In this document: piece after piece, positions 1-5,140 of the stretch
How the letters are laid out: the number at the start of each line of letters is the position of its first letter
How positions within the stretch are numbered: the stretch's first letter is position 1
NCBI GenBank assembly: GCA_900553555.1
Contig: USEG01000042.1
Location: forward strand, 1 to 7,429
From: an uncultured Clostridia bacterium
GTDB taxonomy: Bacteria; Bacillota; Clostridia; Christensenellales; Pumilibacteraceae
Direction of reading: 5' to 3'
DNA length: 7,429 nucleotides
Program-made: the position numbers and the translations under genes
The notes under the pieces: generated by a model
Seen by the model: the letters and a program-made list of their open reading frames with translations, nothing else
Databases searched by the model: none
Told to the model about the DNA's origin: nothing

Positions 1-216
1 GCTCAGGCGCAAAAGGCGGTCGAAAACGTTCAGAAAAACGCGCGCAACAACAATTTCGTGATAGACCGCGACAAAAACGGCAAATTTTATTACAAGCTGC
101 GCAATATGCAAAAGAGCACTATTTGCGTGGGAGAAAGTTACGATACCGTGGCGGCGTGTTCTTCGGCCATAGAATCGGTCAAAAAGTTCTGCGGCTGCAA
201 GGTAGTGGAAGAATAA
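1..216 (+). CDS. DUF1508 (YegP-like) repeat protein, C-terminal part
   Basis: Open from the first base and cut off at its 5' end by the window; 71 residues and a TAA stop remain. Residues about 17-65 (FVIDRDKNGKFYYKLRN, then a GESYDTVAAC stretch, then SAIESVKKF) follow the DUF1508 pattern of an aromatic/charged beta strand, a Lys/Arg-rich strand and a helix ending in I-E-S-V-K-K. The first residues (AVENVQKNA) look like the end of a preceding copy, so the whole protein probably holds two tandem DUF1508 units, as in E. coli YegP. The biochemical role of this family is unknown. The stop lies one base before the start of the next gene, so the two are probably cotranscribed. Family assignment is from recognised sequence pattern only. 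Confidence 0.75.
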   Translation, partial: AQAQKAVENVQKNARNNNFVIDRDKNGKFYYKLRNMQKSTICVGESYDTVAACSSAIESVKKFCGCKVVEE

Positions 217-217
217 C

Positions 218-586
218 ATGCGCACAAAACAGGACGCCATTGCCGCTTGCATGGGTTTTGACGGGGCGGTTACAGAGTATCCCTTCGGCGACTTCGAATG
301 GGCGGCAATGAGACACGGGCGGGGCGGAAAATGTTTCGCGTTTATTTTCGAACGCGGCGGAGTCGTCAACATAAACGTCAAAGTGCCGACGGGCGCAGTG
401 CCGCTGCTTTGCGAAATTCTGCCCTCGGCCATACCTGCATACCACATGAACAAACAGCATTGGCTGGGCATTTTGCTGGACGGAAAAAACCGCGACGAGG
501 ACATAATGGCGCTCATTGCGGACAGCTATCGTCTTACAAGCTCCTTATCCCAAACAAAAAAGGCGCCCGGGGGCGTAAAGCATTGA
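218..586 (+). CDS. MmcQ/YjbR family protein (DUF419)
   Basis: A 122-residue protein of the usual length for the MmcQ/YjbR (CyaY-like fold) family. Visible family marks are YPFG at 21-24, the K38-C-F-A-F strand, N51-I-N-V-K with a following P, the strongly conserved YHMNKQHW at 75-82, and L-I-x-D-S-Y-x-L at 99-106. These proteins are small and cytoplasmic, often labelled DNA-binding, but no specific role is established. The ATG at 218 starts one base after the upstream stop and has GGAAGA at 207-212 about 5 bases ahead, inside the end of the previous gene, so translation is likely coupled. The last ~15 residues after SYRL do not resemble the usual family tail. The TGA stop (584-586) sits inside the -35 box of the dnaN promoter. 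Confidence 0.85.
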   Translation: MRTKQDAIAACMGFDGAVTEYPFGDFEWAAMRHGRGGKCFAFIFERGGVVNINVKVPTGAVPLLCEILPSAIPAYHMNKQHWLGILLDGKNRDEDIMALIADSYRLTSSLSQTKKAPGGVKH

Positions 587-611
587 CTTTTTACGGCAGG
601 CATTGTATAAT
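583..611 (+). promoter_or_regulatory. sigma-70/sigma-A promoter of dnaN
   Basis: TTGACT (583-588) and TATAAT (606-611) are separated by exactly 17 bases, one mismatch from full consensus. Transcription should start near 618, giving a leader of about 60 bases before dnaN. The -35 box contains the stop codon of the preceding yjbR-like gene, so there is no spare intergenic DNA upstream. No terminator with a T tract separates the two genes, so read-through from upstream is also possible. Confidence 0.85.
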
Positions 612-680
612 ATATACGATGTGCTGCGATCCGGTTTGCGGGCACTAATATACAGCGTTTTTGGCAAAAGAGGTAGACTT

Positions 681-1784
681 ATGAAGATTATTTGCAACGG
701 TTACGATTTATCGGAGGCGGTAAACAAAGTAATTAAAGCGGTGGGCGCAAAAACCGTCAGTCCCATTCTCGAAGGCATAAAGATAGAAACCGTGGACGGC
801 GGCATTAAACTCACCGCCACCGACATGGAGCTGGCAATAGAAAAGGTAATCGCCGCGGAAGTGCGTGCGGAAGGAGCCGTCGTAGTGCCGGGCAGACTGT
901 TTGCCGAATTCGTCAAAAAAATCGACGCCGAAAGAGTGGAACTCAGTCTTTTCGAAGACAAAAAAATGAAAATGCGTTATCGCGGCTGCGAAAGCGAATT
1001 CAACTGTCTGCCCGAGGATGAATATCCCGTCATAAAAAAATTGGATGACGCCAAATATTTTACTTTTCTGGGCAAAAATCTGCGCGATTTGATAAATAAA
1101 GTGTCGTTTTGCGTGTCGACCGACGAGTCGCGCCCCATATTAAAGGGGGTATCGCTGGACCTTGAAGGTAACACCGTCACCGCCGTTGCGACGGACGGAT
1201 ACCGTCTCGCACGCTGCGTAAAAAACGTGGAAAGCAGCGACGGCAACATGACCGCCGTTGTTCCCGCGCGCAGTCTCAACGAAATAGCGCGACTCATCGA
1301 GGACGACGAACAGCCCGTCACGGTGGCGCTGCAAAAAAACTATCTCGCCGTCGATTTTCAGCACACCTGCGTCACGAGCCGCCTGCTGGAAGGCTCATAT
1401 ATAAATTACCGCCAGATAATACCCCAGCGCTTTGAAACGCGCGCAACGCTGGCAAAGGACACCTTTTCCGCCAGTCTCGAACGCGCTATTCTGCTCACGC
1501 GCTCCGACCGCAACAATCTCGTCAAATTCGATATGCACGAAAATATGATGGACATCACCTCCGACAGCGAGGCGGGACGAGTGGACGAGCACCTGGACAT
1601 CAAGCTGGAAGGAAAAGATTTGACCATTGCCTTCAACGCGCGCTATTTTACCGAACTTATAAAGTATATCGGGAGTGATTGTATGACGATATCTTTCAAC
1701 GACGCGATACAACCCTGTATCGTTACACCCGCCGATTCGACCGAGGATTTACTGTATCTGATTCTGCCCGTAAGAATGGCATAG
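681..1784 (+). CDS. dnaN: DNA polymerase III beta subunit (sliding clamp)
   Basis: A 367-residue protein, the normal length for bacterial DnaN. It forms the ring-shaped dimer that tethers the replicative polymerase and repair proteins to DNA. Three clamp domains can be followed: domain I about 1-118; domain II about 127-250 with D148-E-S-R-P-I-L-K-G-V, ATDGYRLAR (170-178) and L235-L-E-G-S-Y-I-N-Y-R-Q-I-I-P; and domain III about 251-367 with LERA (266-269), IAFNARYF (316-323) and the C-terminal LILPVR (360-365) that forms part of the partner-binding cleft. ATG 681 is chosen because AAGAGGT (668-674) lies about 6 bases ahead and MKIICNGYDL is a normal N-terminus. The in-frame start at 603 would overlap the promoter -10 box. 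The gene has its own promoter and a terminator. No dnaA, yaaA or recF neighbours are present, unlike the common dnaA-dnaN-recF order. Confidence 0.96.
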   Translation: MKIICNGYDLSEAVNKVIKAVGAKTVSPILEGIKIETVDGGIKLTATDMELAIEKVIAAEVRAEGAVVVPGRLFAEFVKKIDAERVELSLFEDKKMKMRYRGCESEFNCLPEDEYPVIKKLDDAKYFTFLGKNLRDLINKVSFCVSTDESRPILKGVSLDLEGNTVTAVATDGYRLARCVKNVESSDGNMTAVVPARSLNEIARLIEDDEQPVTVALQKNYLAVDFQHTCVTSRLLEGSYINYRQIIPQRFETRATLAKDTFSASLERAILLTRSDRNNLVKFDMHENMMDITSDSEAGRVDEHLDIKLEGKDLTIAFNARYFTELIKYIGSDCMTISFNDAIQPCIVTPADSTEDLLYLILPVRMA

Positions 1785-1840
1785 GCGCGAGGATTTTTAT
1801 AAAGAACAGCAGCCGCACTGCTGCAATAAAATATACTACG

Positions 1841-1870
1841 AGCCGCTTATTCAAAGCGGCTTTTTCTTTT
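1841..1870 (+). terminator. intrinsic terminator after dnaN
   Basis: A perfect 8-bp stem AGCCGCTT (1841-1848) / AAGCGGCT (1854-1861) with a 5-base loop is followed by a T-rich tail to 1870. It lies about 60 bases after the dnaN stop. A smaller hairpin (CAGCAG 1807-1812 / CTGCTG 1818-1823) just upstream has no T tract. Confidence 0.88.
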
Positions 1871-1872
1871 GT

Positions 1873-1894
1873 ACGCGGCAAAACCCGCGTTTTT
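1873..1894 (+). terminator. second hairpin terminator after dnaN
   Basis: A 6-bp stem ACGCGG (1873-1878) / CCGCGT (1885-1890) with a 6-base loop runs into five T (1890-1894). It is three bases after the first terminator's T tract and probably acts as a backup. Confidence 0.6.
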
Positions 1895-1918
1895 ATAAGT
1901 AAGTTTTAGATAAAAACA

Positions 1919-1950
1919 AAAAAGCTTTTCTCTTAAAAAGCTTTTTCTTT
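1919..1950. terminator. AT-rich hairpin, possible third terminator
   Basis: An 11-bp stem (AAAAAGCTTTT at 1919-1929 / AAAAGCTTTTT at 1936-1946) encloses a 6-base loop, with further T at 1948-1950. Each arm is itself nearly palindromic, so it can fold in either transcript direction. The stem has only two G-C pairs, so its strength is doubtful. For minus-strand transcripts it could also end the XRE gene's mRNA. Confidence 0.45.
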
Positions 1951-2080
1951 CGGGAAAGAGATATATGTTGCGCTAAAACGCTATATTTTTATAAAAAGTC
2001 TAAAAACTGTCATTTTGGCATTGCGTCGGTAATGTTTTTAATCAGGCAAGCTAATTTACAAGCGGCACTTTAATTGCCGT
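1951..2080. other. AT-rich intergenic region between dnaN and the XRE gene
   Basis: No gene or convincing promoter is seen here. The only structure worth noting is CGGCA (2063-2067) / TGCCG (2075-2079), a 5-bp stem with a 7-base loop just downstream of the minus-strand XRE stop codon. It lacks a T tract in that direction, so it is at best a weak terminator or an mRNA end stabiliser. Confidence 0.4.
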
Positions 2081-2296
2081 TTATAGCCCGAAAAATTCGT
2101 TGGGGGTTATGCCAAAGCAAGTGCAAATAGCCAATATATTGTCATATCCGGGCTTTTTATTTCCCAAAAGCCATTGACTGACGGTGGTTTGGTTTACTCC
2201 TATCCGCACGGCAAATTTTTCCTGACTCAATTGATATTCCGCCATCAACGACCTGATAACGTCAACGTAAGCAGGTTTCTCCTTTTCAATATTCAT
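2081..2296 (-). CDS. small XRE/Cro-type HTH transcriptional regulator
   Basis: A 71-residue protein consisting almost wholly of one helix-turn-helix domain of the HTH_3 (phage repressor/Cro) family. Helix 2 is about S24-QEKFAVRIG-33. The recognition helix is about N35-QTTVSQWLLG-45, followed by the usual N-x-K-x-P turn at 46-50 and closing helices ending in P-N-E-F-F. There is no separate ligand or dimerisation domain, so it should act as a compact dimeric DNA binder. No Shine-Dalgarno site precedes the ATG at 2296; instead a TATAAT ends 6 bases upstream, so the mRNA is predicted to start at the ATG itself. It is divergent from the lipoprotein gene at 2390, with a large inverted repeat between them, which suggests autorepression and control of that neighbour. 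Codon use is AT-richer than in dnaN or the transporter genes, consistent with later acquisition. Confidence 0.88.
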   Translation of the reverse strand: MNIEKEKPAYVDVIRSLMAEYQLSQEKFAVRIGVNQTTVSQWLLGNKKPGYDNILAICTCFGITPNEFFGL

Positions 2297-2302
2297 AAAA
2301 AT

Positions 2303-2331
2303 ATTATAACCAAAATCAGGTCAAAAGTCTT
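2303..2331 (-). promoter_or_regulatory. minus-strand promoter of the XRE gene (leaderless transcript)
   Basis: Read on the minus strand, TATAAT (2308-2303) is a perfect -10 box. The 17-base-spaced -35 candidate is AAGACT (2331-2326), matching consensus only in the GAC core. With normal geometry transcription begins at 2296, exactly the A of the start codon. The -35 overlaps the -35 of the divergent promoter by two bases and lies in and next to the left operator arm, so a repressor bound there would block it. Confidence 0.6.
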
Positions 2332-2353
2332 GACATAGGTCTTTTGACCTGAT
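2315..2353. promoter_or_regulatory. 13-bp inverted repeat, putative operator for the XRE regulator
   Basis: ATCAGGTCAAAAG (2315-2327) and its exact reverse complement CTTTTGACCTGAT (2341-2353) are separated by 13 bases. The arms cover the -35 region of the minus-strand promoter and the -35/-10 spacer of the plus-strand promoter, while the plus -35 box lies in the central spacer. This is the geometry expected of a shared operator that closes both promoters. The right half contains a compact palindrome AGGTC-TTTT-GACCT (2337-2350). Binding by the neighbouring XRE protein is inferred from position only. Confidence 0.7.
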
Positions 2354-2358
2354 ATAAT
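2330..2358 (+). promoter_or_regulatory. consensus promoter of the lipoprotein gene
   Basis: TTGACA (2330-2335) and TATAAT (2353-2358) are both perfect consensus, with a 17-base spacer. The spacer is almost filled by the right operator arm, and the first base of the -10 box is its last base. Such a strong promoter inside an operator suggests a gene that is normally held off and strongly induced when the repressor leaves. Transcription should start near 2365, giving a leader of about 25 bases. Confidence 0.85.
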
Positions 2359-2389
2359 AAAGTTAAATAACTTAAGGAGAGAATCGATA

Positions 2390-2878
2390 ATGAAGAAACA
2401 AATGAAGAACCCCTTTGCCTCAGTGGCAATATTGGCAATAAGCATCATAATATGCTTAACAAGCGTTTTCGGACTTGCTGCCTGCTCTACGGCAGACAAC
2501 AGTATACAGCGGCCGTCCACAGAAGATACCGATACACAGCAGCCAGTTACCGATAAATATGCCAGGTTACGGCAAGCCTATGACAAAGTAAAGCTTCAAT
2601 ATAGTTCTGCCACATTATGTTATGAAATCGGAGATGACGGCTCGTATATTGAGGTGGATACCAACCCGCTTGACTTTGACGATTTTTATAATCCAACATA
2701 TACTAAAGTAATAGAGGCGTTTAATGAAGAGCTCGGCGTACCCGATTATGTATATAAATTGATGATAACAACCACCGCACTTCAGGGCAGACAGACAGAA
2801 ACGGTAAACGGCTTGATAATAAGCTGGACATATCATCCCGATAACGGACTTGAAGTAATTTATCGTCTTGCCGATTAA
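2390..2878 (+). CDS. predicted lipoprotein of unknown function
   Basis: A 162-residue protein with a classical lipoprotein signal: basic residues at 2-6, a hydrophobic stretch about 9-28 and the lipobox L29-A-A-C32. It should be anchored to the outer face of the membrane through Cys32. Residues about 33-55 are a Thr/Gln/Asp-rich linker. The remaining ~105 residues form a small acidic globular domain with G-V-P-D-Y-V-Y-K-L-M, T-A-L-x-G-R-Q and a final W-T-Y-H-P-D-N-G-L-E-V-I-Y strand. This ending resembles small secreted Firmicutes proteins I have seen without assigned function; I cannot name a family. The ATG at 2390 is preceded by AAGGAGA (2374-2380) at a 9-base gap; the ATG at 2402 is too far from it. 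AT-rich codon use is shared with the divergent XRE gene, which probably represses it. A surface immunity or exclusion role is possible but unproven. Confidence 0.8.
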   Translation: MKKQMKNPFASVAILAISIIICLTSVFGLAACSTADNSIQRPSTEDTDTQQPVTDKYARLRQAYDKVKLQYSSATLCYEIGDDGSYIEVDTNPLDFDDFYNPTYTKVIEAFNEELGVPDYVYKLMITTTALQGRQTETVNGLIISWTYHPDNGLEVIYRLAD

Positions 2879-2942
2879 ACTATAATCTTAAATAAATCAA
2901 AGGCTATATTATATTTGCCTTAACTTTCCGAAAGGAGAAAAA

Positions 2943-2994
2943 CATTTTGCGTTAGGAGAAATATCACGCCGAAGGCATTTCACTTGACGTAAAG
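2943..2994. repeat. degenerate short tandem units (about 16-18 bases)
   Basis: Three adjacent segments look like diverged copies of one unit: 2943-2960, 2961-2976 and 2977-2994. Each has an AT-rich start (ATTTT, ATATC, ATTTC), then a central C with G nearby and a purine-rich end. The same motif is familiar to me from intergenic repeat runs in gut Clostridia that are often miscalled as tiny ORFs, but I cannot verify this here. The segment also carries Shine-Dalgarno-like GGAG stretches with no ORF after them. Confidence 0.35.
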
Positions 2995-3193
2995 TAAATA
3001 TACCAAGTAGCAATGATAAGAAATTATCGCCGCTGCTTGCTTTTTTGCGGCAGCAAAAGAGGAAGGCGAGGAAAAAGGAGCGGAAGGGCAGAAAAAAAGC
3101 GAAAACGGAGGAAAAACGGGTGCGCGGAGGGATAATATTTACAAAAAAAGCAGTAAATTTTTAAAAAAATGCCGAAATTTTTGCGAAAAACAG
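2995..3193. other. gene-free region with purine-rich tract before the lysine operon
   Basis: No supported gene lies between 2879 and 3489. Within this stretch are a small hairpin GATAA (3015-3019) / TTATC (3024-3028); a GC-rich segment with a T run at 3041-3046 that can pair in several ways (GCTGC / GCAGC) and may end transcripts from the lipoprotein gene; a strongly purine-rich tract at about 3053-3130; and an AT-rich hairpin ATTTAC (3137-3142) / GTAAAT (3153-3158) followed by T. A 40-codon ORF at 3013-3135 is Lys/Arg/Gly-rich because of the purine bias and has no ribosome site. Confidence 0.4.
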
Positions 3194-3222
3194 TTGACAA
3201 ACGCCTTTCGTGTTGCTAAAAT
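3194..3222 (+). promoter_or_regulatory. promoter of the lysine riboswitch/ABC transporter operon
   Basis: TTGACA (3194-3199) is a perfect -35 box; TAAAAT (3217-3222) follows after 17 bases and has the extended TGn element at 3214-3216. Transcription should start near 3229, just before the riboswitch, leaving a leader of about 260 bases before the first gene. The strong promoter is consistent with control being exerted mainly by the RNA downstream. Confidence 0.88.
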
Positions 3223-3233
3223 ATAACTACAAA

Positions 3234-3399
3234 TCATATAGAGGCGCGGAACTTAAAAGTACTTTTATTCGCATCGGATTGAAGAATAAAACGAAAGGAT
3301 TTTCCGCCGAAACGAAAATTTTTTATCCGGAAGGTTTTCGTTGGGTTGCAGCGAAATACGTTGCAGACTGTCGCAAGGGTGCTTGCGGAGAGCTATTGA
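3234..3399 (+). promoter_or_regulatory. lysine riboswitch (L box) aptamer
   Basis: The leader matches the L box layout closely. P1 is TCATATAG (3234-3241) with CTATTGA (3393-3399), one bulged base. The conserved AGAGGCGCG-AACTT and AGTA follow; GGCG (3243-3246) pairs with CGCC (3305-3308) in the CCGCCGAA element. P2 tip: TTTTATTC (3263-3270) / GAATAAAA (3284-3291). P3: AACGAAAA (3311-3318) / TTTTCGTT (3335-3342). P4: GCAGCG (3348-3353) / CGTTGC (3359-3364). P5: CGCAAG (3372-3377) / CTTGCG (3382-3387), followed by GAGAGCTAT. The P2 loop CGGAT (3275-3279) is complementary to the P3 loop ATCCG (3325-3329), the known kissing interaction of this class. By established knowledge the RNA binds free lysine and turns expression off, so the downstream transporter is very likely for lysine. 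Confidence 0.95.
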
Positions 3400-3424
3400 G
3401 GTCTTTTTTCAGATTGCTTTTTAT

Positions 3425-3471
3425 TGTTTTCCGTAAACTTCCCCGAGCGGATTTGCGGAAAATATTTTTTT
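3425..3471 (+). terminator. riboswitch-controlled intrinsic terminator
   Basis: Thirteen pairs including G-U wobbles join TGTTTTCCGTAAA (3425-3437) to TTTGCGGAAAATA (3452-3464) around a 14-base loop, followed by seven T (3465-3471). It ends just before the ribosome site of the first gene (AAGGAGA 3474-3480), so it is the off-state of the lysine riboswitch. The aptamer segment TTGCGGA (3383-3389) can pair with TCCGTAA (3430-3436) in the terminator's left arm, offering an antiterminator when lysine is absent. Confidence 0.9.
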
Positions 3472-3489
3472 GTAAGGAGAAGCATAAAA

Positions 3490-4347
3490 ATGAAAAAAGT
3501 TCTGAAAATCGTGTTGCTTACGGTTTTTTGCGCCATGACGGCGCTGTCCGCGTTTGCGTTTTCGGCGTGCACCAACAAAAAGGACGAAAACAAACTGTAC
3601 GTCGGTATGGAGTGCGGATATATTCCCTTCAACTACACCCAGACCGACGGCTCGAACGGCGCGGTCAAGATTTCCAACGCCAACGGTTATGCCAACGGTT
3701 ACGACGTCATGATAGCAAAGCGCATTGCCGAAGAACTTGGGAAAGAGCTTGTAATAATGAAGTACGAATTTAATTCGCTCATCAACGCCGTGCAGGCGGG
3801 TACGCTGGATTTCATAATCGCCGGCATGAGCCCCACCGCCGAAAGACGCGAATCCATCGATTTTTCCGACGCTTATTACGAAAGCAACCTCGTTGTGGTG
3901 GTCCGTGAAGACGGCAAATATGCCGACGCGACCTCGCTTGCCGATTTCAGCGGCGCCACTCTCGTCGCGCAGATGGGTACTTTCCACGATAAAGCGCTGC
4001 AGGAACAGGCTGCCGATTTCGGTATTACCCGCGGCACGCCCATGGACACCTTCCCGATGATGACCATGGCTCTCAGCACCGGCGCCATCGACGGCTACAT
4101 TGCCGAACAGCCCGGCGCCATTGCCGACTGCGCGTCCGTCGACGGTCTTAAATACATTCCTCTCGTCAACAACGATACCGGTTTTCAGAACATCTCGCCC
4201 GAAGACGTTCAGATAGCCGTGGGCGTCAAGAAAGGCAGCGACGTCACCGGTCAGATCAACGCCGCGCTCGCCAAAATTTCCGCCGCCGAACGCGACGAAA
4301 TGATGGAAAACGCCATTCGTCTCGCCACGGGCGAAAACGTACAGTAA
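3490..4347 (+). CDS. lysine (polar amino acid) ABC transporter substrate-binding lipoprotein
   Basis: A 285-residue extracellular binding protein of family 3 (SBP_bac_3, HisJ/GlnH type) that captures the amino acid and delivers it to the permease. A signal peptide (KK at 2-3, hydrophobic 7-26) ends in F24-S-A-C27; Phe at -3 is a less usual lipobox residue, but Cys27 is the likely lipid anchor. The mature fold has strand LYVGMECGYIPFNY (36-49), G70-Y-D-V-M-I-A-K-R-I-A-E-E-L-G, and the ligand loop A111-G-M-S-P-T-A-E-R119, where S114 and R119 match the carboxylate-binding residues of HisJ. D201 in AIDGY matches the ligand amino-group Asp. ATG 3490 is chosen over the in-frame TTG at 3424 because it follows AAGGAGA and begins the signal peptide. 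Specificity for lysine is inferred from the upstream riboswitch; the fold alone would only say polar amino acid. Confidence 0.92.
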   Translation: MKKVLKIVLLTVFCAMTALSAFAFSACTNKKDENKLYVGMECGYIPFNYTQTDGSNGAVKISNANGYANGYDVMIAKRIAEELGKELVIMKYEFNSLINAVQAGTLDFIIAGMSPTAERRESIDFSDAYYESNLVVVVREDGKYADATSLADFSGATLVAQMGTFHDKALQEQAADFGITRGTPMDTFPMMTMALSTGAIDGYIAEQPGAIADCASVDGLKYIPLVNNDTGFQNISPEDVQIAVGVKKGSDVTGQINAALAKISAAERDEMMENAIRLATGENVQ

Positions 4348-4363
4348 CGTTTTTTGAAAACAT

Positions 4364-5140
4364 ATGAATATATTTGTTAAAATGTGGGATATTCTCATCG
4401 AATATCACGAATGGATTCTTGAGGGCGTGGGATATACGCTGCTTGTTTCGCTGGTAAGCACCGTTATAGGACTGTTTATAGGAATGCTTATCGGCGTATA
4501 CCGCACCCTTCCGCAGCCGAAAAACGCAGCGCTTAACGTGCTCAAAAAAATAAGCGACTGGATTCTTTCGGCGTACATCGAAATTTTCCGAGGCACCCCG
4601 ATGATGGTACAGGCGATGGTTATTTTTTGGGGGTTTGCTCTCTTAAACGGCGGGCAGACGCTGGACGTCGTCTTTTCGGGAATTCTCATTGTTTCGATAA
4701 ACACCGGCGCCTATATGGCGGAAATTGTGCGCGGCGGAATAATATCCGTCGATAAAGGGCAGTTCGAGGGCGCGGCGGCAATAGGCATGACGCACGCAAA
4801 GACCATGTTTTTGGTGGTGCTTCCCCAGGCGCTTCGCAATATTCTGCCTTCGGTTGCAAACGAATTCGTCATCAACATCAAGGATACGTCGGTATTAAAC
4901 GTCATCGGCTTTACCGAACTGTATTTTCAAGCACAATCCATTTTCAACAACAATTTCGATGCGTTTTCCACCTTTTTGCTGGCGGCGGCGATATATTTTG
5001 TGCTTACTTTTACCATCACGCGGATATTGCGCCTCATCGAAAAAAAGATGGACGGCAAGCAGAATTACGTTCTGCAGGGGTCTCAGAACTTAGACGCTTC
5101 GTCTTATGCCAAGGAAACGGCGGGAGGTAACAAAAAATGA
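4364..5140 (+). CDS. lysine (polar amino acid) ABC transporter permease
   Basis: A 258-residue inner-membrane permease of the HisM/GlnP family, forming the membrane channel of the importer, probably as a homodimer because only one permease gene is present. Hydrophobic segments are at about 22-46, 82-98, 102-118, 176-188 and 201-222. Family marks are F75-R-G-T-P79 and the EAA loop E135-G-A-A-A-I-G-M through L153-P-Q-A-L-R-N-I-L-P162, which docks on the ATPase. It begins 16 bases after the binding-protein stop. No clear ribosome site precedes the ATG at 4364 (the region is TTTTTTGAAAACAT); the ATG at 4382 has none either, so the start is slightly uncertain. The C-terminal ~28 residues form a hydrophilic tail. 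It overlaps the ATPase gene by 4 bases. Confidence 0.93.
   Translation: MNIFVKMWDILIEYHEWILEGVGYTLLVSLVSTVIGLFIGMLIGVYRTLPQPKNAALNVLKKISDWILSAYIEIFRGTPMMVQAMVIFWGFALLNGGQTLDVVFSGILIVSINTGAYMAEIVRGGIISVDKGQFEGAAAIGMTHAKTMFLVVLPQALRNILPSVANEFVINIKDTSVLNVIGFTELYFQAQSIFNNNFDAFSTFLLAAAIYFVLTFTITRILRLIEKKMDGKQNYVLQGSQNLDASSYAKETAGGNKK

Noticed and set aside
545..553. TTATCCCAA as a DnaA box
   Set aside because: Two mismatches from TTATCCACA, a single copy within a coding region and no cluster, so it does not support an origin near dnaN.
533..586. Frameshift at the end of the YjbR-like gene
   Set aside because: The tail is atypical, but the conserved D-S-Y-R-L element is in frame and neither alternative frame gives a better family match.
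603..680. Upstream extension of dnaN to the ATG-like start at 603
   Set aside because: It would begin before the promoter -10 box and precede the predicted transcription start; ATG 681 has a ribosome site and the usual DnaN N-terminus.
2931..2960. Small peptide gene after the AAAGGAG-like sites near 2931 and 2956
   Set aside because: No usable start codon with an open frame follows either site; both fall in or beside the degenerate repeat units.
3013..3135. 40-codon ORF rich in Lys, Arg and Gly
   Set aside because: Composition follows directly from the purine-rich tract; no Shine-Dalgarno sequence and no recognisable family.
3210..3773. 187-residue plus-strand ORF beginning in the leader of the lysine operon
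   Set aside because: Its first half is riboswitch aptamer and terminator sequence, and its second half is the binding-protein gene in another frame. It has no ribosome site or family resemblance.
3421..4398. 325-residue minus-strand ORF opposite the binding-protein gene
   Set aside because: Antisense shadow of a clearly recognised gene; the translation has no family pattern and runs into the riboswitch terminator.
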